Made by a program: the position numbers and the translations under genes
Notes under the pieces: generated by a model
The model's input: only the letters and a program-made list of their open reading frames with translations
What the model was told of the DNA's origin: nothing
The model's database searches: none
Assembly: GCA_021204865.1 (NCBI GenBank)
Contig: JAJPYQ010000041.1
Span: 29,130 to 93,129, forward strand
Source: Prevotellaceae bacterium
GTDB lineage: Bacteria > Bacteroidota > Bacteroidia > Bacteroidales > Bacteroidaceae
Direction: 5' to 3'
DNA: 64,000 nt
Part shown: positions 14,680 through 23,777 of the stretch, piece by piece
Layout: the number at the start of each line of letters is the position of its first letter
Position numbering within the stretch: the first letter of the stretch is position 1

Positions 14680-15237
14680 CTACTTCTTCCACTTCACCTT
14701 GTAGGAGCAGCTGAAGTTGCCCTTAGTGAGGTCGGCGAGCTTGCCTCTCACCAACTGGCGGCGCAAGCCCTTGACGTGGTCGGTGAAGACGTGCCCCTCA
14801 AGGTGGTCGAACTCGTGCTGCATCACCCTTGCAAGGTAGCCCTCCACCCACTCGTCGTGCTGCTGGAACTGCTCGTCCTGATAGCGCACACGGATGCGTG
14901 TCGGTCGCCTCACCCGCTCGTGAATGCCAGGCAAGGAGAGGCAGCCCTCCTCGCTGATGTCCGTCTCTGTGTCGTCCAGCTCCTCAATGTGGGGGTTGAT
15001 GAACACTCGCTTCAAGCCCTTGTACTCTGGCATATCGTCGCTCACGAGGTCGAGGTCTATCACCACGAGCCTTATGCTCTTCCCTACCTGCGGCGCGGCA
15101 AGCCCTATGCCTTCGCTCGCCGCCAACGTCTCCCACATGTTCTCTATGAGCTGCCCAAGGTCGGGGTAGCTCTCGTCAATATCCTCGGCAACCTGCCTAA
15201 GCACCGGCTGCCCGTATATGTATATTGGTAGTATCAT
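14680..15237 (-). CDS. def: Peptide deformylase
   Basis: 185 residues. All three metal-site motifs are present: GIGLAAPQVG (about 44-53), EEGCLSLPGI (about 95-104) and QHEFDHLEGHVFTDH (about 138-152). It removes the formyl group from nascent proteins. Its ATG overlaps the ruvX stop by 4 bp, showing translational coupling. Confidence 0.97.
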   Translation of the reverse strand: MILPIYIYGQPVLRQVAEDIDESYPDLGQLIENMWETLAASEGIGLAAPQVGKSIRLVVIDLDLVSDDMPEYKGLKRVFINPHIEELDDTETDISEEGCLSLPGIHERVRRPTRIRVRYQDEQFQQHDEWVEGYLARVMQHEFDHLEGHVFTDHVKGLRRQLVRGKLADLTKGNFSCSYKVKWKK

Positions 15238-15680
15238 ATCTTCCTTTCCATATAGCCTTGCAGTATGATGCAGGCGGAGATCTCGTCAACAAGTGCCTTG
15301 TTCTGCCGTGCCTTCTTACCCAGCCCGCTCTCCAGCATAGTGCGGTGAGCCATTAGGCTTGTGTAACGCTCGTCCCACCAGTCGATGGGCATCTCCGGCA
15401 TCGCTTTCCTCAGCTGCCCCACGAAGCTGCGCACACGAGGCAGGTTGTCGCTCGGCTTGCCGTTGGTCTGCCTCGGCAGCCCCACCACTATCCTCTCCAC
15501 GCTCTCCCTCTTTGTGTACCCTTCGAGGAAAGGCAGCAGCTCGCGGGTCTCCACCGTCGTCAGGGCGTTGGCTATTAACTGCAAGGAGTCCGTCACAGCT
15601 ATTCCCGTGCGACGGACTCCGTAGTCTATTGCTAATATCCTGCCCAAGCCAGTGCGGCTTATTTCTGGTACAGAAGCCAC
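15234..15680 (-). CDS. ruvX: Putative pre-16S rRNA nuclease / Holliday junction resolvase-like protein YqgF
   Basis: 148 residues with the RNase H-like fold: RILAIDYGVRRTGIAV near the N-terminus, IVVGLPRQTNGK in the middle, WWDERYTSLMAH and a terminal VDEISACIILQGY. The family matures the 16S rRNA 5' end in E. coli. The ATG at 15680 overlaps the upstream SPOR gene by 22 bp; a TTG at 15647, just before GRILAIDYG, would remove the overlap and may be the real start. Confidence 0.93.
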   Translation of the reverse strand: MASVPEISRTGLGRILAIDYGVRRTGIAVTDSLQLIANALTTVETRELLPFLEGYTKRESVERIVVGLPRQTNGKPSDNLPRVRSFVGQLRKAMPEMPIDWWDERYTSLMAHRTMLESGLGKKARQNKALVDEISACIILQGYMERKI

Positions 15681-16156
15681 GTGCCGGGGAACTCCTGCAT
15701 CAGGTTGGCGCGGCTCTGCACTGCCTCCTCCTTCGTGTCGTACGTGGTGGCGACCACACGGTAGAAGGGCTGCCCGTTGACTGTTGCCTGCACTATCTGC
15801 GCCCCGAAGCCACGCCCTTGCAGCGAGCTTTGCAGCCCTTGGGCGTTGCTCAGCATGCCGAACGAGCCTACCACCACGCTGTACGCCTTAAGCCCTGCAC
15901 CGTTGACCAGCGACACGTCCTCCGAGCGCACCGACACGTTGCTGTAGTCGGTCGTTGGGGTTACTGTGGGCGTTACGGCTGTCACCTCCACGGGCGTGTT
16001 CTCCTGAGCGTTCTGCTGGGCGTACTGCTGCTCGGCCAGCTGCTCCGCCTGAGCCTTCTCGTAAGCCTTCTTGTATTGGCTCTCGCTGCTGTGGCAGGCG
16101 GTCAGTGCCAACAAAGCCGCACATACAGCGGCGGACATTAATACCTTGCTTCTCAT
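15659..16156 (-). CDS. SPOR-domain lipoprotein
   Basis: 165 residues. The lipoprotein signal ends at ALLALTAC, a Gln/Ala-rich spacer follows, and residues 90-163 form a SPOR domain (AYSVVVGSFGMLSNAQGL, FYRVVATTYDTKEEA). SPOR domains bind denuded peptidoglycan at septa, so a role in division or cell-wall turnover is likely. The promoter has TACCTTTG at 16202-16209. First gene of the run to def. Confidence 0.88.
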   Translation of the reverse strand: MRSKVLMSAAVCAALLALTACHSSESQYKKAYEKAQAEQLAEQQYAQQNAQENTPVEVTAVTPTVTPTTDYSNVSVRSEDVSLVNGAGLKAYSVVVGSFGMLSNAQGLQSSLQGRGFGAQIVQATVNGQPFYRVVATTYDTKEEAVQSRANLMQEFPGTWLLYQK

Positions 16157-16373
16157 CTGCTTCTATGTGTTAGTTTGTTATTCGTCAGGTTCGTCGTGCG
16201 GCAAAGGTAAGGAAAAAGGGGGCAACCCACAAGCCTCGGCATTACAAAAAAGCCTAATCGCCCCACGATAAGCTAAAAAGTGAGGGCGGGCTTAGTGGTT
16301 ATTGCCTTAAAAGGCTTACCTTTGCGGCGATACATCAGGAACACTTAACCATTAACTAACACAACACAAGACT

Positions 16374-16592
16374 ATGAAGGCAGTTAATTTCATCATGGCA
16401 TTCATCAGCGGAGCGGCTCTTGGCTTGGCGGCTGGAGTGCTTTGCGCCCCGGAGAAGGGCACGGAGACGAGGGCTCGCATCGCCGAGGCTCTGCGCAAGC
16501 GTGGCATCAACCTCAAGAAGGACGAGATGAGCCAGCTCGTCGAGGAGATAGCCGAGGAGTTCGAGAAGAAGGACCAGGAGGAGAACGCCTGA
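16374..16592 (+). CDS. YtxH-domain small membrane protein
   Basis: 72 residues with one N-terminal TM segment (FIMAFISGAALGLAAGVLC) and the YtxH signature APEKGTETR followed by a charged amphipathic helix. Family members are envelope or stress proteins of unknown role. A -7 box TACCTTTG lies at 16317-16324. It leads three closely spaced genes of membrane-associated proteins. Confidence 0.82.
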   Translation: MKAVNFIMAFISGAALGLAAGVLCAPEKGTETRARIAEALRKRGINLKKDEMSQLVEEIAEEFEKKDQEENA

Positions 16593-16598
16593 AGCCCC

Positions 16599-17180
16599 AT
16601 GCGCTTCTTCAGAGACACGCAAGAGAGCGTGCGTGATCTGTTTGTGGAGACTGGCGAGTACGCCAATCTCTGCAAGCGTTTCGCCCACAAGCTGCTCACC
16701 GAGAAGATAGGGGCTCTCATCTGCCTTGCCGTGGTGGCGCTTGCCCTTGTCCTCTTGGCGAGCACGGTGCTTCTGCTCCTCTTCTTCGCCCTTGCCTATT
16801 GGCTTGGCGACCTGCTGGGCAGCCAAGCCTTGGGCTTCGGCTGCCTGACGGTCATAGCCCTCGTCGTCACACTCCTCGTGTGCGCCCTGCGCCGCTGCCT
16901 CATCATGGCTCCCATCAACCGCAAGGTGCGCAAGCTCCTCAGGGACACCGAGGACAGCTGCACCGCCTCAGAGCTGGGGCAGCAGGTGCTCAGGAAGCAG
17001 CGGGAGATACAGGACAGCCTGCGAGCCATCTCGAGGGCAAGGAAGAGGAGGCGCAACCCAGCCGCTCGCCTCGCCGAGGCAGTCTCCAAGGCGGCGGCTC
17101 TCTACAAGAGCTTCAAGCTCGGGGCTGACCTCGCCTCGAGGCTCCGCAAGATGTTCGGGAGGCGGAAGGGCAAAGCCTGA
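16599..17180 (+). CDS. Phage holin-family (Holin-X-like) membrane protein
   Basis: 193 residues. Two TM helices lie at about 38-65 and 72-95 after an amphipathic start, and a long, very basic C-terminal tail carries ISRARKRRRNP and FGRRKGKA. It resembles chromosomal Holin-X/DUF1469 proteins, which despite the name are usually not phage-borne. No phage genes are nearby. It follows the YtxH gene by 6 bp. Confidence 0.72.
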   Translation: MRFFRDTQESVRDLFVETGEYANLCKRFAHKLLTEKIGALICLAVVALALVLLASTVLLLLFFALAYWLGDLLGSQALGFGCLTVIALVVTLLVCALRRCLIMAPINRKVRKLLRDTEDSCTASELGQQVLRKQREIQDSLRAISRARKRRRNPAARLAEAVSKAAALYKSFKLGADLASRLRKMFGRRKGKA

Positions 17181-17374
17181 TGAGCGACGGCAACTACAAC
17201 CGCTCGCTCCTGCCACACACACCTTACGAGAGCGGCCTGCGTATGGGCAGAGCCATAGCCCGCAGGCAGGCTCTTGAGGCTTTCCGCAGGTACATCCGTC
17301 AGGCGAACCCCTCTCTAACCAATGAGGAGGAAGACTGTCAGGCGGACGTTTTCCTCTCTTTGCTTAATAAGTAA
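17180..17374 (+). CDS. Small hypothetical protein
   Basis: 64 residues, no membrane segment and no recognised motif. Its ATG shares one base with the preceding TGA stop (TGATG), so it is translated with the holin-like gene. Rich in Arg in the middle (RMGRAIARRQALEAFRRY). Confidence 0.65.
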   Translation: MSDGNYNRSLLPHTPYESGLRMGRAIARRQALEAFRRYIRQANPSLTNEEEDCQADVFLSLLNK

Positions 17375-17423
17375 AGCACTCCTCATACCGAAGAACTTGG
17401 TACTCAAGTCCTCTGCTATCAAA

Positions 17424-18526
17424 TTAAACCCCCTTGTCTATAATGTTGATCCAAGCGACTTTCTGCTGATACTTGACAGCTTCGTCCGCCATCACGAGTT
17501 CAACGTATTTGTCCACAAAGTCTGAAGGGTCTTTAAGAAGTCGCAGGTAATACTTCAATGTGGAGTAAACCCCATTGACTATCACCTGACAGCCGTGGAT
17601 AGAGCCGATGCGCTTTATCTCTGCTTCTATCGCTTCCCACTCGGCTGAGCCCATATTGGCAGTGGTGAGAAGATAGTAGCGGTCAGTCTTATGCACTTTG
17701 AACTTCTCGTAAGCGTCTGTTACGAGCTGTTTGGTTATCTGTATGCCGTGCTTGATCTCCACTCCTTCGAATGGTTTATTGTCTGAATAATCAATCTCGA
17801 TGTCGCCAATTCTGCCCGACCTTGTGTCAGCCGAGGTGTGTGATTCGAGCGGACAAAGCACTTTCCCCTCGTATCTTGCCACTTGACCCATCATACACTG
17901 GTATGCCGCATATACTGCAAGCGTGGGCAGTCGGGAGGCACCATAACCTGTGTATTTGTATGTGAAGTGCTTCTCAAGCAGGCGGACGATGGAGGATATG
18001 GGCAGTTTGTGTGGCTTGGCAAGCTCGAGGCTTTCTTGTCTCTTTGCTCGATAAGCAGGTAAAACATATAGGAGAGGACAGCTTCAGGACTTTCTTTGCG
18101 TACCTGCACCTTGTCTATAATGTGTAGAAAAGCTGCCTTAACCTTAGAATATCGGATTGCGCCTGGGTAGTCGAGGGTATAGGGATGATCTTGCTCGAGA
18201 GCACGTGTCAGCCACCCAGACTCAGCCATTGCGGGGAAGTCAACGGACTTGAGAAAAGGCGTGATGTGCTTCGTGTCGATAGTCCTGCCCGAGAAGCCTC
18301 CGTCCATTTTCTTCTGGTGGTAGCGTATGTCCTGTGTGGGAATTACTATTTTATGAGTCAGCAGAGTGGCAAGCACTGCCACAACGCCTTTCACGTCTTC
18401 AGCCTTGTCGACTATCTGTCTTACTTGCTCCTTGGTCTCAGGGGTTAAAGACTTGCTGATCTCGCTCTCCGATGAGGTAGCAAGGGCTTTCTCGTAAATC
18501 TTCTTTATAACTTCTCCGTGTGTCAT
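17424..18526 (-). pseudogene. Type II restriction endonuclease, frameshifted
   Basis: Two adjacent reading frames (17891-18526 and the frame read on to 17424) make one protein of about 366 residues if one base is restored near 18037. After YLLIEQRDK the first frame becomes Ser/Pro/His-rich nonsense, while the next frame continues smoothly as ESLELAKPHKLP and then into MMGQVARYEGK. One missing A in the run read as GACAAGAAAGCC explains it. The nuclease core is a PD-(D/E)xK-like GDIEIDYSD...GVEIKHG. It overlaps the methyltransferase by 89 bp. Specificity is unknown. A real mutation or an assembly error are both possible. Confidence 0.8.
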
Positions 18527-19550
18527 TATCTTGAGCCTCCACGTTAAATAATTGCTGTTTTATGGCACTTGCCACAGCGGAAATCATAGGTATGCAGACG
18601 GAGTTCCCCAGTTGCCTATACTGCTCGCCCGTTGCGCTTAGCTTCTTGTAGCTTTCGGGGAAGCCCATAATACGCCAGCATTCGCCTATTGTGAGCTTTC
18701 TCACTCGCCTGTCTTCCGTGAGAATGAAAAACCTGCCCGATGACTCCTGTGAGGGCAATGTGGGGTGAGTTCCGTAGACAGAGTATATCCTGTTAGGTTG
18801 TTTGTGAACCCTTGAGAGGTGAACAGTGTCTGGGCGTACGCCTACTTTGCGTATTGACTTGTTCCTGTAACCGGCGAAGATAAGTCCCGAGCCAGGTTGC
18901 CGAGTGGTCTTCTCGAGCAGGGTGTATTCATCGGGGGAAAGGAAGTCAAAGTCCCCTTCCTTGTCGAGGAAGTCGATAAGGCGTACCTGTGGCTGTCTGG
19001 GGATGAAGTCGAAATTGAACATTCCCCTTCTTGAGCCGACGATTATGATGCGCTCCCTATTCTGGGGAACACCGAAGTCGAGTCCGTTAAGGACACGCCA
19101 TGAGACGACGTAGCCTAAGCCCCAAAGCTTGCTAATGATGGTGCTGAGAGTGCGCCCATGGTCGTGGTAGACAAGATGCTTCACGTTCTCGAGGAACACA
19201 ACGGAGGGCTTCTTTGTGCTTATTATGCGGCATATCTCGAAGAAGAGCGTGCCTCTCGTGTCCTCGAAGCCTTTCTGCTTGCCCGATATGCTAAACGGCT
19301 GGCATGGGAAACCAGCACAGAGAACGTCATGGTCAGGAACGTCATACTCGCTTATCTCTTTGATGTCCCCCAAAGGCATCTCCCCGAAATTGGCGTAATA
19401 GTTTCTCTGGCATTCCTTGTCAATCTCCGAAGACATCACACACTCGAAGCCGTTCTGCTCCATTCCTATGCGTATACCCCCTATACCAGCGAAAAGGTCG
19501 ATGAAACGTGTCAATGTATTAGCGTTGTGTTCAGGTGCAAAGTTATGCAT
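18438..19550 (-). CDS. C5 cytosine DNA methyltransferase
   Basis: 370 residues with the ordered m5C motifs: I FIDLFAGIGGIRIG, IV AGFPCQPFS with catalytic Cys, VI FLENV, VIII PQNRERI, X QLGNSVCIPM. The target-recognition region lies between VIII and IX. It is paired with the frameshifted endonuclease downstream and would protect its site. If the nuclease is dead, this would act as an orphan methylase. Confidence 0.95.
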   Translation of the reverse strand: MHNFAPEHNANTLTRFIDLFAGIGGIRIGMEQNGFECVMSSEIDKECQRNYYANFGEMPLGDIKEISEYDVPDHDVLCAGFPCQPFSISGKQKGFEDTRGTLFFEICRIISTKKPSVVFLENVKHLVYHDHGRTLSTIISKLWGLGYVVSWRVLNGLDFGVPQNRERIIIVGSRRGMFNFDFIPRQPQVRLIDFLDKEGDFDFLSPDEYTLLEKTTRQPGSGLIFAGYRNKSIRKVGVRPDTVHLSRVHKQPNRIYSVYGTHPTLPSQESSGRFFILTEDRRVRKLTIGECWRIMGFPESYKKLSATGEQYRQLGNSVCIPMISAVASAIKQQLFNVEAQDNDTRRSYKEDLRESPCYLIGERDQQVFNP

Positions 19551-19606
19551 TAGTTATGAGAGTTGCAAAAAGTGCAGTCTCTCATGGGTATTCCTTTAAT
19601 AAACTC

Positions 19607-20209
19607 CTACTGCCACCGCATGAGGCGGGCGAGGTACTTGCCTATGATGTCGAACTCAAGGTTGACTGTAGTGCCGGGCTGGATGCCGCGGAAGTTAGTG
19701 TTGTCGAAGGTGTAGGGTATGATGCAGACGCTGAAGGTATTGTCCGTCGGGCGGCACACGGTAAGGCTCACCCCGTTCACCGTGACGCTGCCCTTGTCCA
19801 CAGTCATATAGCCCCGGCGGGTCATCTCAGGGTCGCAGTCGTACTGGAACACGTACTCGTGGCTGCCGTCCGTCTCCTTGACGCTCAGGCAACGGGCGGT
19901 GCAGTCCACGTGCCCCTGCACGATGTGCCCGTCCAGCCTGCCGTTCATCATCATCGAGCGCTCCACGTTCACCTCGTCGCCCACTTGGAGCAGCCCCAGG
20001 TTGCTTCGCTCAAGCGTCTCCTTCATGGCAGTCACCGTGTACTCCCCCCCTTGCTGCCTTACCACCGTGAGGCAGACCCCGTTGTGAGCCACGCTCTGGT
20101 CCACCTTAAGCTCCCCCGCGAAGGGGCAAGAGAGCGTGAGGTCGATGTTGCCTTGCCATCTCCTGACGCCCGTCACACGTGCCGTGCATTCCACTATTCC
20201 CGAGAACAT
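19607..20209 (-). CDS. ribE: Riboflavin synthase, alpha chain
   Basis: 200 residues in two homologous lumazine-binding halves: MFSGIVECTARV with VAHNGVCLTVV, then DGHIVQGHVDCTA with VTVNGVSLTV. It converts two dimethylribityl-lumazines into riboflavin. A promoter box TAACTTTG lies at 20236-20243. No FMN riboswitch is visible in the short leader. Confidence 0.97.
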   Translation of the reverse strand: MFSGIVECTARVTGVRRWQGNIDLTLSCPFAGELKVDQSVAHNGVCLTVVRQQGGEYTVTAMKETLERSNLGLLQVGDEVNVERSMMMNGRLDGHIVQGHVDCTARCLSVKETDGSHEYVFQYDCDPEMTRRGYMTVDKGSVTVNGVSLTVCRPTDNTFSVCIIPYTFDNTNFRGIQPGTTVNLEFDIIGKYLARLMRWQ

Positions 20210-20256
20210 AATGCTGTTAATCTGTGTTGCGAGGGCAAAGTTAGGCAGAATAATGC

Positions 20257-20287
20257 TTGTTTCCTATTTATTTGCTACCTACCTTTG
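20257..20287 (+). promoter_or_regulatory. Promoter of the MacAB-TolC-type operon
   Basis: TTG at 20257-20259 and TACCTTTG at 20280-20287, 20 bp apart, placed 21 bp before the first ATG. It is divergent from the ribE promoter. Confidence 0.65.
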
Positions 20288-20308
20288 CGGGCGCATATCT
20301 AAGGATAC

Positions 20309-21646
20309 ATGAGAAAGACATTACTATCAACAGCCTTGGTGCTTATGGCAGTCTGCGGAGTGAGGGCGCAGGAGACGTGGACGCTACGTCAGTGCATTGA
20401 CTACGCCACCGCCCACAACGTGCAGGTGCAGAAGAACCGGGTGAGCGTGGAAGACGGTGAGGTGAGCCTGTGGAAGGCGAAGGGCGCTGTGTTCCCCAGC
20501 CTTAGCTTCTCCACGAGCCAGACGTTCGGCTACCGCCCCTTCGAGGAGACGACAGCCATAGTGCAGAACGGGCAGGTGACCAACACCAGCAGCAAGACCA
20601 CCTACCAAGGCTCTTACGGGCTGAACGCTAACGTGACCCTTTGGAACGGGGGCATCAACCAGAAGAACATCGAGGCGCAGCGCTTGCAGAACCAGATTAA
20701 CGAGCTTACGACCGAGAACAGCGAGCTCTCCGTGCAGGAGCAGATAGCGCAGCTCTACGTTGAGATACTCTACAGCAAGGAGGCGAAGGAGGTGAACCAG
20801 AAGCTGGCGGAGACGGCGAAGAGCCAGTACGACCGTGGCGTGGCGATGATGGAGCAGGGGCAGCTCTCGAAGGCGGACGTGGCTCAGCTTGAGGCGCAGT
20901 GGAGGAGCGCCGAGTACGACGTGGTGAACAGCGAGACGCAGACAGCCGACTTCAAGCGGCAGCTGAAGAACCTCTTGCAGTTGCCAATGGAAGAGCCCTT
21001 CGACGTGACGGGCGAAGCTCCCACCGACGAGCAGGTGCTTGCCGCTCTTCCCTCAAGCCTCAGCGTCTACGAGCAGGCGCTTGCCACCCGACCAGAGATA
21101 AGGAGTGCGGAGCTGAGCATCGACGCTGCCGACCTTGACATAAACATAGCCCGCCGAGGCTACTACCCCACCATAGGGCTTAGCGCAAGCCTTGGCGACA
21201 GCCACTACAGCGCGAGCGACAAGAGCGTGGGAGGGCAGATGAAGACTAACCTTAACTTCAGCGCAGGGCTTACACTGAGCGTGCCTATCTTCGACAACCG
21301 TCAGAACAAGGCGAGCCTCGAGAGCGCCAAGCTGCGCAAGGTGACCAACCAGCTCGACCTCGAGGACAAGAAGAACACCCTCTCGAGCACCATAGAGAAC
21401 TACTGGCTCAGTGCCAACTCCAACCAGCAGAAGTTCCTCTCCGCCAAGGCGAAGAGCCAGAGCCAAGAGGTGAGCTACGAGCTGCTGAACGAGCAGTTCA
21501 ACAACGGGCTGAAGAACATCGTAGACCTCCTTCAGGGGCGGGACAACCTCTTGAGCGCCAAGCAAGACGAGCTGCAGAGCAAGTACACAGCCCTGCTGAA
21601 CATACAGATGCTGCGCTTCTACAGCGGCGAGGAGATAGACATGTAA
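20309..21646 (+). CDS. TolC-family outer-membrane efflux protein
   Basis: 445 residues with signal peptide (MRKTLLSTALVLMAVCGVRA), then the two-fold repeated outer-membrane efflux domain with long coiled coils (TLRQCIDYATAHN; RPEIRSAELSIDAADLDINIARRGYYPTIGLSAS). It forms the exit duct for the adaptor and ABC pump encoded next. 30 bp separate it from the adaptor gene. Confidence 0.94.
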   Translation: MRKTLLSTALVLMAVCGVRAQETWTLRQCIDYATAHNVQVQKNRVSVEDGEVSLWKAKGAVFPSLSFSTSQTFGYRPFEETTAIVQNGQVTNTSSKTTYQGSYGLNANVTLWNGGINQKNIEAQRLQNQINELTTENSELSVQEQIAQLYVEILYSKEAKEVNQKLAETAKSQYDRGVAMMEQGQLSKADVAQLEAQWRSAEYDVVNSETQTADFKRQLKNLLQLPMEEPFDVTGEAPTDEQVLAALPSSLSVYEQALATRPEIRSAELSIDAADLDINIARRGYYPTIGLSASLGDSHYSASDKSVGGQMKTNLNFSAGLTLSVPIFDNRQNKASLESAKLRKVTNQLDLEDKKNTLSSTIENYWLSANSNQQKFLSAKAKSQSQEVSYELLNEQFNNGLKNIVDLLQGRDNLLSAKQDELQSKYTALLNIQMLRFYSGEEIDM

Positions 21647-21676
21647 TGCGACACTAACGAAAACACAATACCCAAG

Positions 21677-22852
21677 ATGAAGACATACTTAAAGACGGGA
21701 TTAGTAATCCTCACAGCCATGGCGATGGCTGCCTGCAACTCTAAAGGCAAGTACTCGTACGAGACGGCGAAGGTGGAGCGCACGAATATAGTGACCTCCG
21801 TCACCGCCACAGGCACCATTGAGCCAGTCACGAGCGTGGAGGTAGGTACGCAGGTGAGCGGCATCATCAGCAACATATACGTCGACTACAACAGCATCGT
21901 CAAGGCGGGGCAGGTGATAGCCGAGCTTGACCGCACGAACCTTATAAGCGAGCTGAACAGCGCGCAGGCAAGCCTCGAGAGCGCACAGAGCGACCTCGAC
22001 TATCAGGAGACGAACTACAAGCGGTACAAGAACCTCTACGACAAGGGCTTGATAAGCGCCGACGACTACGACCAGGCTTACCTCAGCTACACGAAGGCGA
22101 AGCAGACCCTCGTGCAGCAGCAGGAGAACGTGAAGAAGGCGGAGACGAACCTCGGCTACGCCACCATCACCAGCCCCATAGACGGCGTGATACTGACCAA
22201 GGAGGTGGAGGAAGGGCAGACGGTAGCCTCGAGCTACAACACGCCTACCCTGTTCACCATCGCGCAGGACTTGACCGACATGCGGGTGATAGCCGACGTG
22301 GACGAGGCTGACATAGGAGAGGTGAAGGAGGGGCAGAGAGTGTCGTTCACCGTGGACGCTTTCCCCGACGACACCTTCGAGGGCTTCGTCACTCAGGTAA
22401 GGCAGGAGGCGACGACGGAGAGCAACGTGGTGACGTACGAGGTGGTGATCAGCGCCCCGAACGACGACCTTAAGCTGAAGCCCGGGCTGACCGCCAACGT
22501 CACCATCTTCACCCTCGAGCAGGAGAACGTCTTGGCGGTGCCGACGAAGGCCATACGCTTCACCCCCGCGCAGGCTGCCCTCAACAAGGGCGAGACCATA
22601 ACTGACGTTGATGCTGACCATAAGGTTTGGGTGAAGGACGGCTCGGAGATCAAGGCGATAGCCGTGCAGATAGGCACGTCGACCTCAACGCTTACACAGA
22701 TACTTAGCGGTGTTGACGAGGGAACGAGCGTGCTGATTGACGTTCAGAGCGGCGAGGTGGAAGAGGAGGAGGAAGAAGAGGCAGAGAACCCCTTCATGCC
22801 GCACCCGAAGAACAACAATAAGAGCAACAGCAGCAACAGCAAGAGCAAGTGA
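21677..22852 (+). CDS. MacA-like periplasmic adaptor (HlyD family), lipoprotein
   Basis: 391 residues with a lipobox ending MAMAAC, a lipoyl/barrel-sandwich hybrid (GTQVSGIISNIYVDYNSIVKAGQ), an alpha-hairpin of about 80 residues, and a beta-barrel. The C-terminus is unusual, with a Glu run (EEEEEEEAENPF) and an Asn/Ser/Lys tail. It links the inner-membrane ABC pump to TolC. The stop overlaps the region of the next start. Confidence 0.93.
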   Translation: MKTYLKTGLVILTAMAMAACNSKGKYSYETAKVERTNIVTSVTATGTIEPVTSVEVGTQVSGIISNIYVDYNSIVKAGQVIAELDRTNLISELNSAQASLESAQSDLDYQETNYKRYKNLYDKGLISADDYDQAYLSYTKAKQTLVQQQENVKKAETNLGYATITSPIDGVILTKEVEEGQTVASSYNTPTLFTIAQDLTDMRVIADVDEADIGEVKEGQRVSFTVDAFPDDTFEGFVTQVRQEATTESNVVTYEVVISAPNDDLKLKPGLTANVTIFTLEQENVLAVPTKAIRFTPAQAALNKGETITDVDADHKVWVKDGSEIKAIAVQIGTSTSTLTQILSGVDEGTSVLIDVQSGEVEEEEEEEAENPFMPHPKNNNKSNSSNSKSK

Positions 22853-22854
22853 CC

Positions 22855-23619
22855 ATGGCTGAGCAAGAGGATAACAGAAGGGTTGTCATCGAGCTGCGCA
22901 ACGTGAGGCGCGACTTCCACGTGGGCGACGAGGTGGTGAAGGCTCTGCGAGGCGTGAGCTTCAAGATATACGAGGGAGAGTTCGTCACCATAATGGGCAC
23001 GTCGGGCAGCGGCAAGAGCACCCTGCTTAACCAGCTCGGCTGCCTCGACACGCCCACCAGCGGCGAGTACATACTGGACGGCACGCCCGTCAAGAAGATG
23101 CGCCGCTCGCAGAGGGCGGTGCTGAGGAACAGGAAGATAGGCTTCATCTTCCAGAGCTACAACCTCTTGGCTAAGACCACGGCGGTGGAGAACGTGGAGC
23201 TGCCCCTGCTCTACAACACCACCTACAAGGCGAAGCAGCGCCGCGAGGCTGCGATAAAGGCGCTGCAGGCGGTGGGCCTTGGCGACAGGCTTGAGCACAA
23301 GAGCAACCAGATGTCAGGCGGGCAGATGCAGCGCGTGGCGATAGCGAGGGCGCTGGTGAACAACCCGGCGGTCATCCTGGCCGACGAGGCCACTGGCAAC
23401 CTCGACACACGCACCAGCTTCGAGATACTCGTGCTCTTCCAGCAGCTCCACCGCCAGGGCAGGACCATCATCTTCGTCACACACAACCCCGAGATAGCCA
23501 AGTACAGCAGCCGCAACATCATGCTGCGCGACGGCAAGATACGTGAGGACAAGGTCAACGACAACATCCTCGACGCGGAGGAGGCTCTCGCCGCCTTACC
23601 CAAGTCGCAGGACGACTAA
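22855..23619 (+). CDS. MacB-like ABC transporter ATP-binding protein
   Basis: 254 residues. Walker A GTSGSGKST, Q loop FQSYNLL, signature MSGGQMQRVAIARAL (Met replaces Leu of LSGGQ), Walker B VILADEATGNLD and switch His in FVTHNPE. The ATG at 22855 is preferred; an in-frame GTG at 22849 overlaps the adaptor stop. It powers the permease encoded after the 24-bp repeat array. Confidence 0.95.
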   Translation: MAEQEDNRRVVIELRNVRRDFHVGDEVVKALRGVSFKIYEGEFVTIMGTSGSGKSTLLNQLGCLDTPTSGEYILDGTPVKKMRRSQRAVLRNRKIGFIFQSYNLLAKTTAVENVELPLLYNTTYKAKQRREAAIKALQAVGLGDRLEHKSNQMSGGQMQRVAIARALVNNPAVILADEATGNLDTRTSFEILVLFQQLHRQGRTIIFVTHNPEIAKYSSRNIMLRDGKIREDKVNDNILDAEEALAALPKSQDD

Positions 23620-23632
23620 CCGAGGGGCCGCA

Positions 23633-23728
23633 AAAGAGGTCTACACCCCTTCAGTCAAAGAGGTCTACACCTCTTCAGTCAAAGAGGTCTACACCTCTTC
23701 AGCCAAAGAGGTCTACACCTCTTTCGGG
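23633..23728. repeat. Intra-operon array, four 24-bp units with AGAGGT/ACCTCT core
   Basis: Units start at 23633, 23657, 23681 and 23705. Each contains AGAGGTCTACACCTCT or a near copy, a 6-bp inverted repeat with a 4-nt loop, followed by a TCAGTC-like spacer. A decayed fifth copy follows. The array lies in the transcribed gap between ATPase and permease genes and would form serial mRNA hairpins. Confidence 0.9.
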
Positions 23729-23777
23729 AAAGGCCTCTACAGAGCCGCGACAACGAATATAAGGAAGAAACAAGTAT

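Noticed and set aside
10351..15231. Long open frames on the plus strand opposite thrS, the TPR gene and def
   Set aside because: They are antisense to unmistakable genes. GC-rich codon use in the real genes keeps the opposite frame open, and their sequences have no domains.
16599..17180. Prophage lysis cassette
   Set aside because: The holin-like protein lies with a YtxH gene, and no lysin or phage structural gene is nearby.
20210..20308. FMN riboswitch before riboflavin synthase
   Set aside because: The gap is too short and holds only two divergent promoters.
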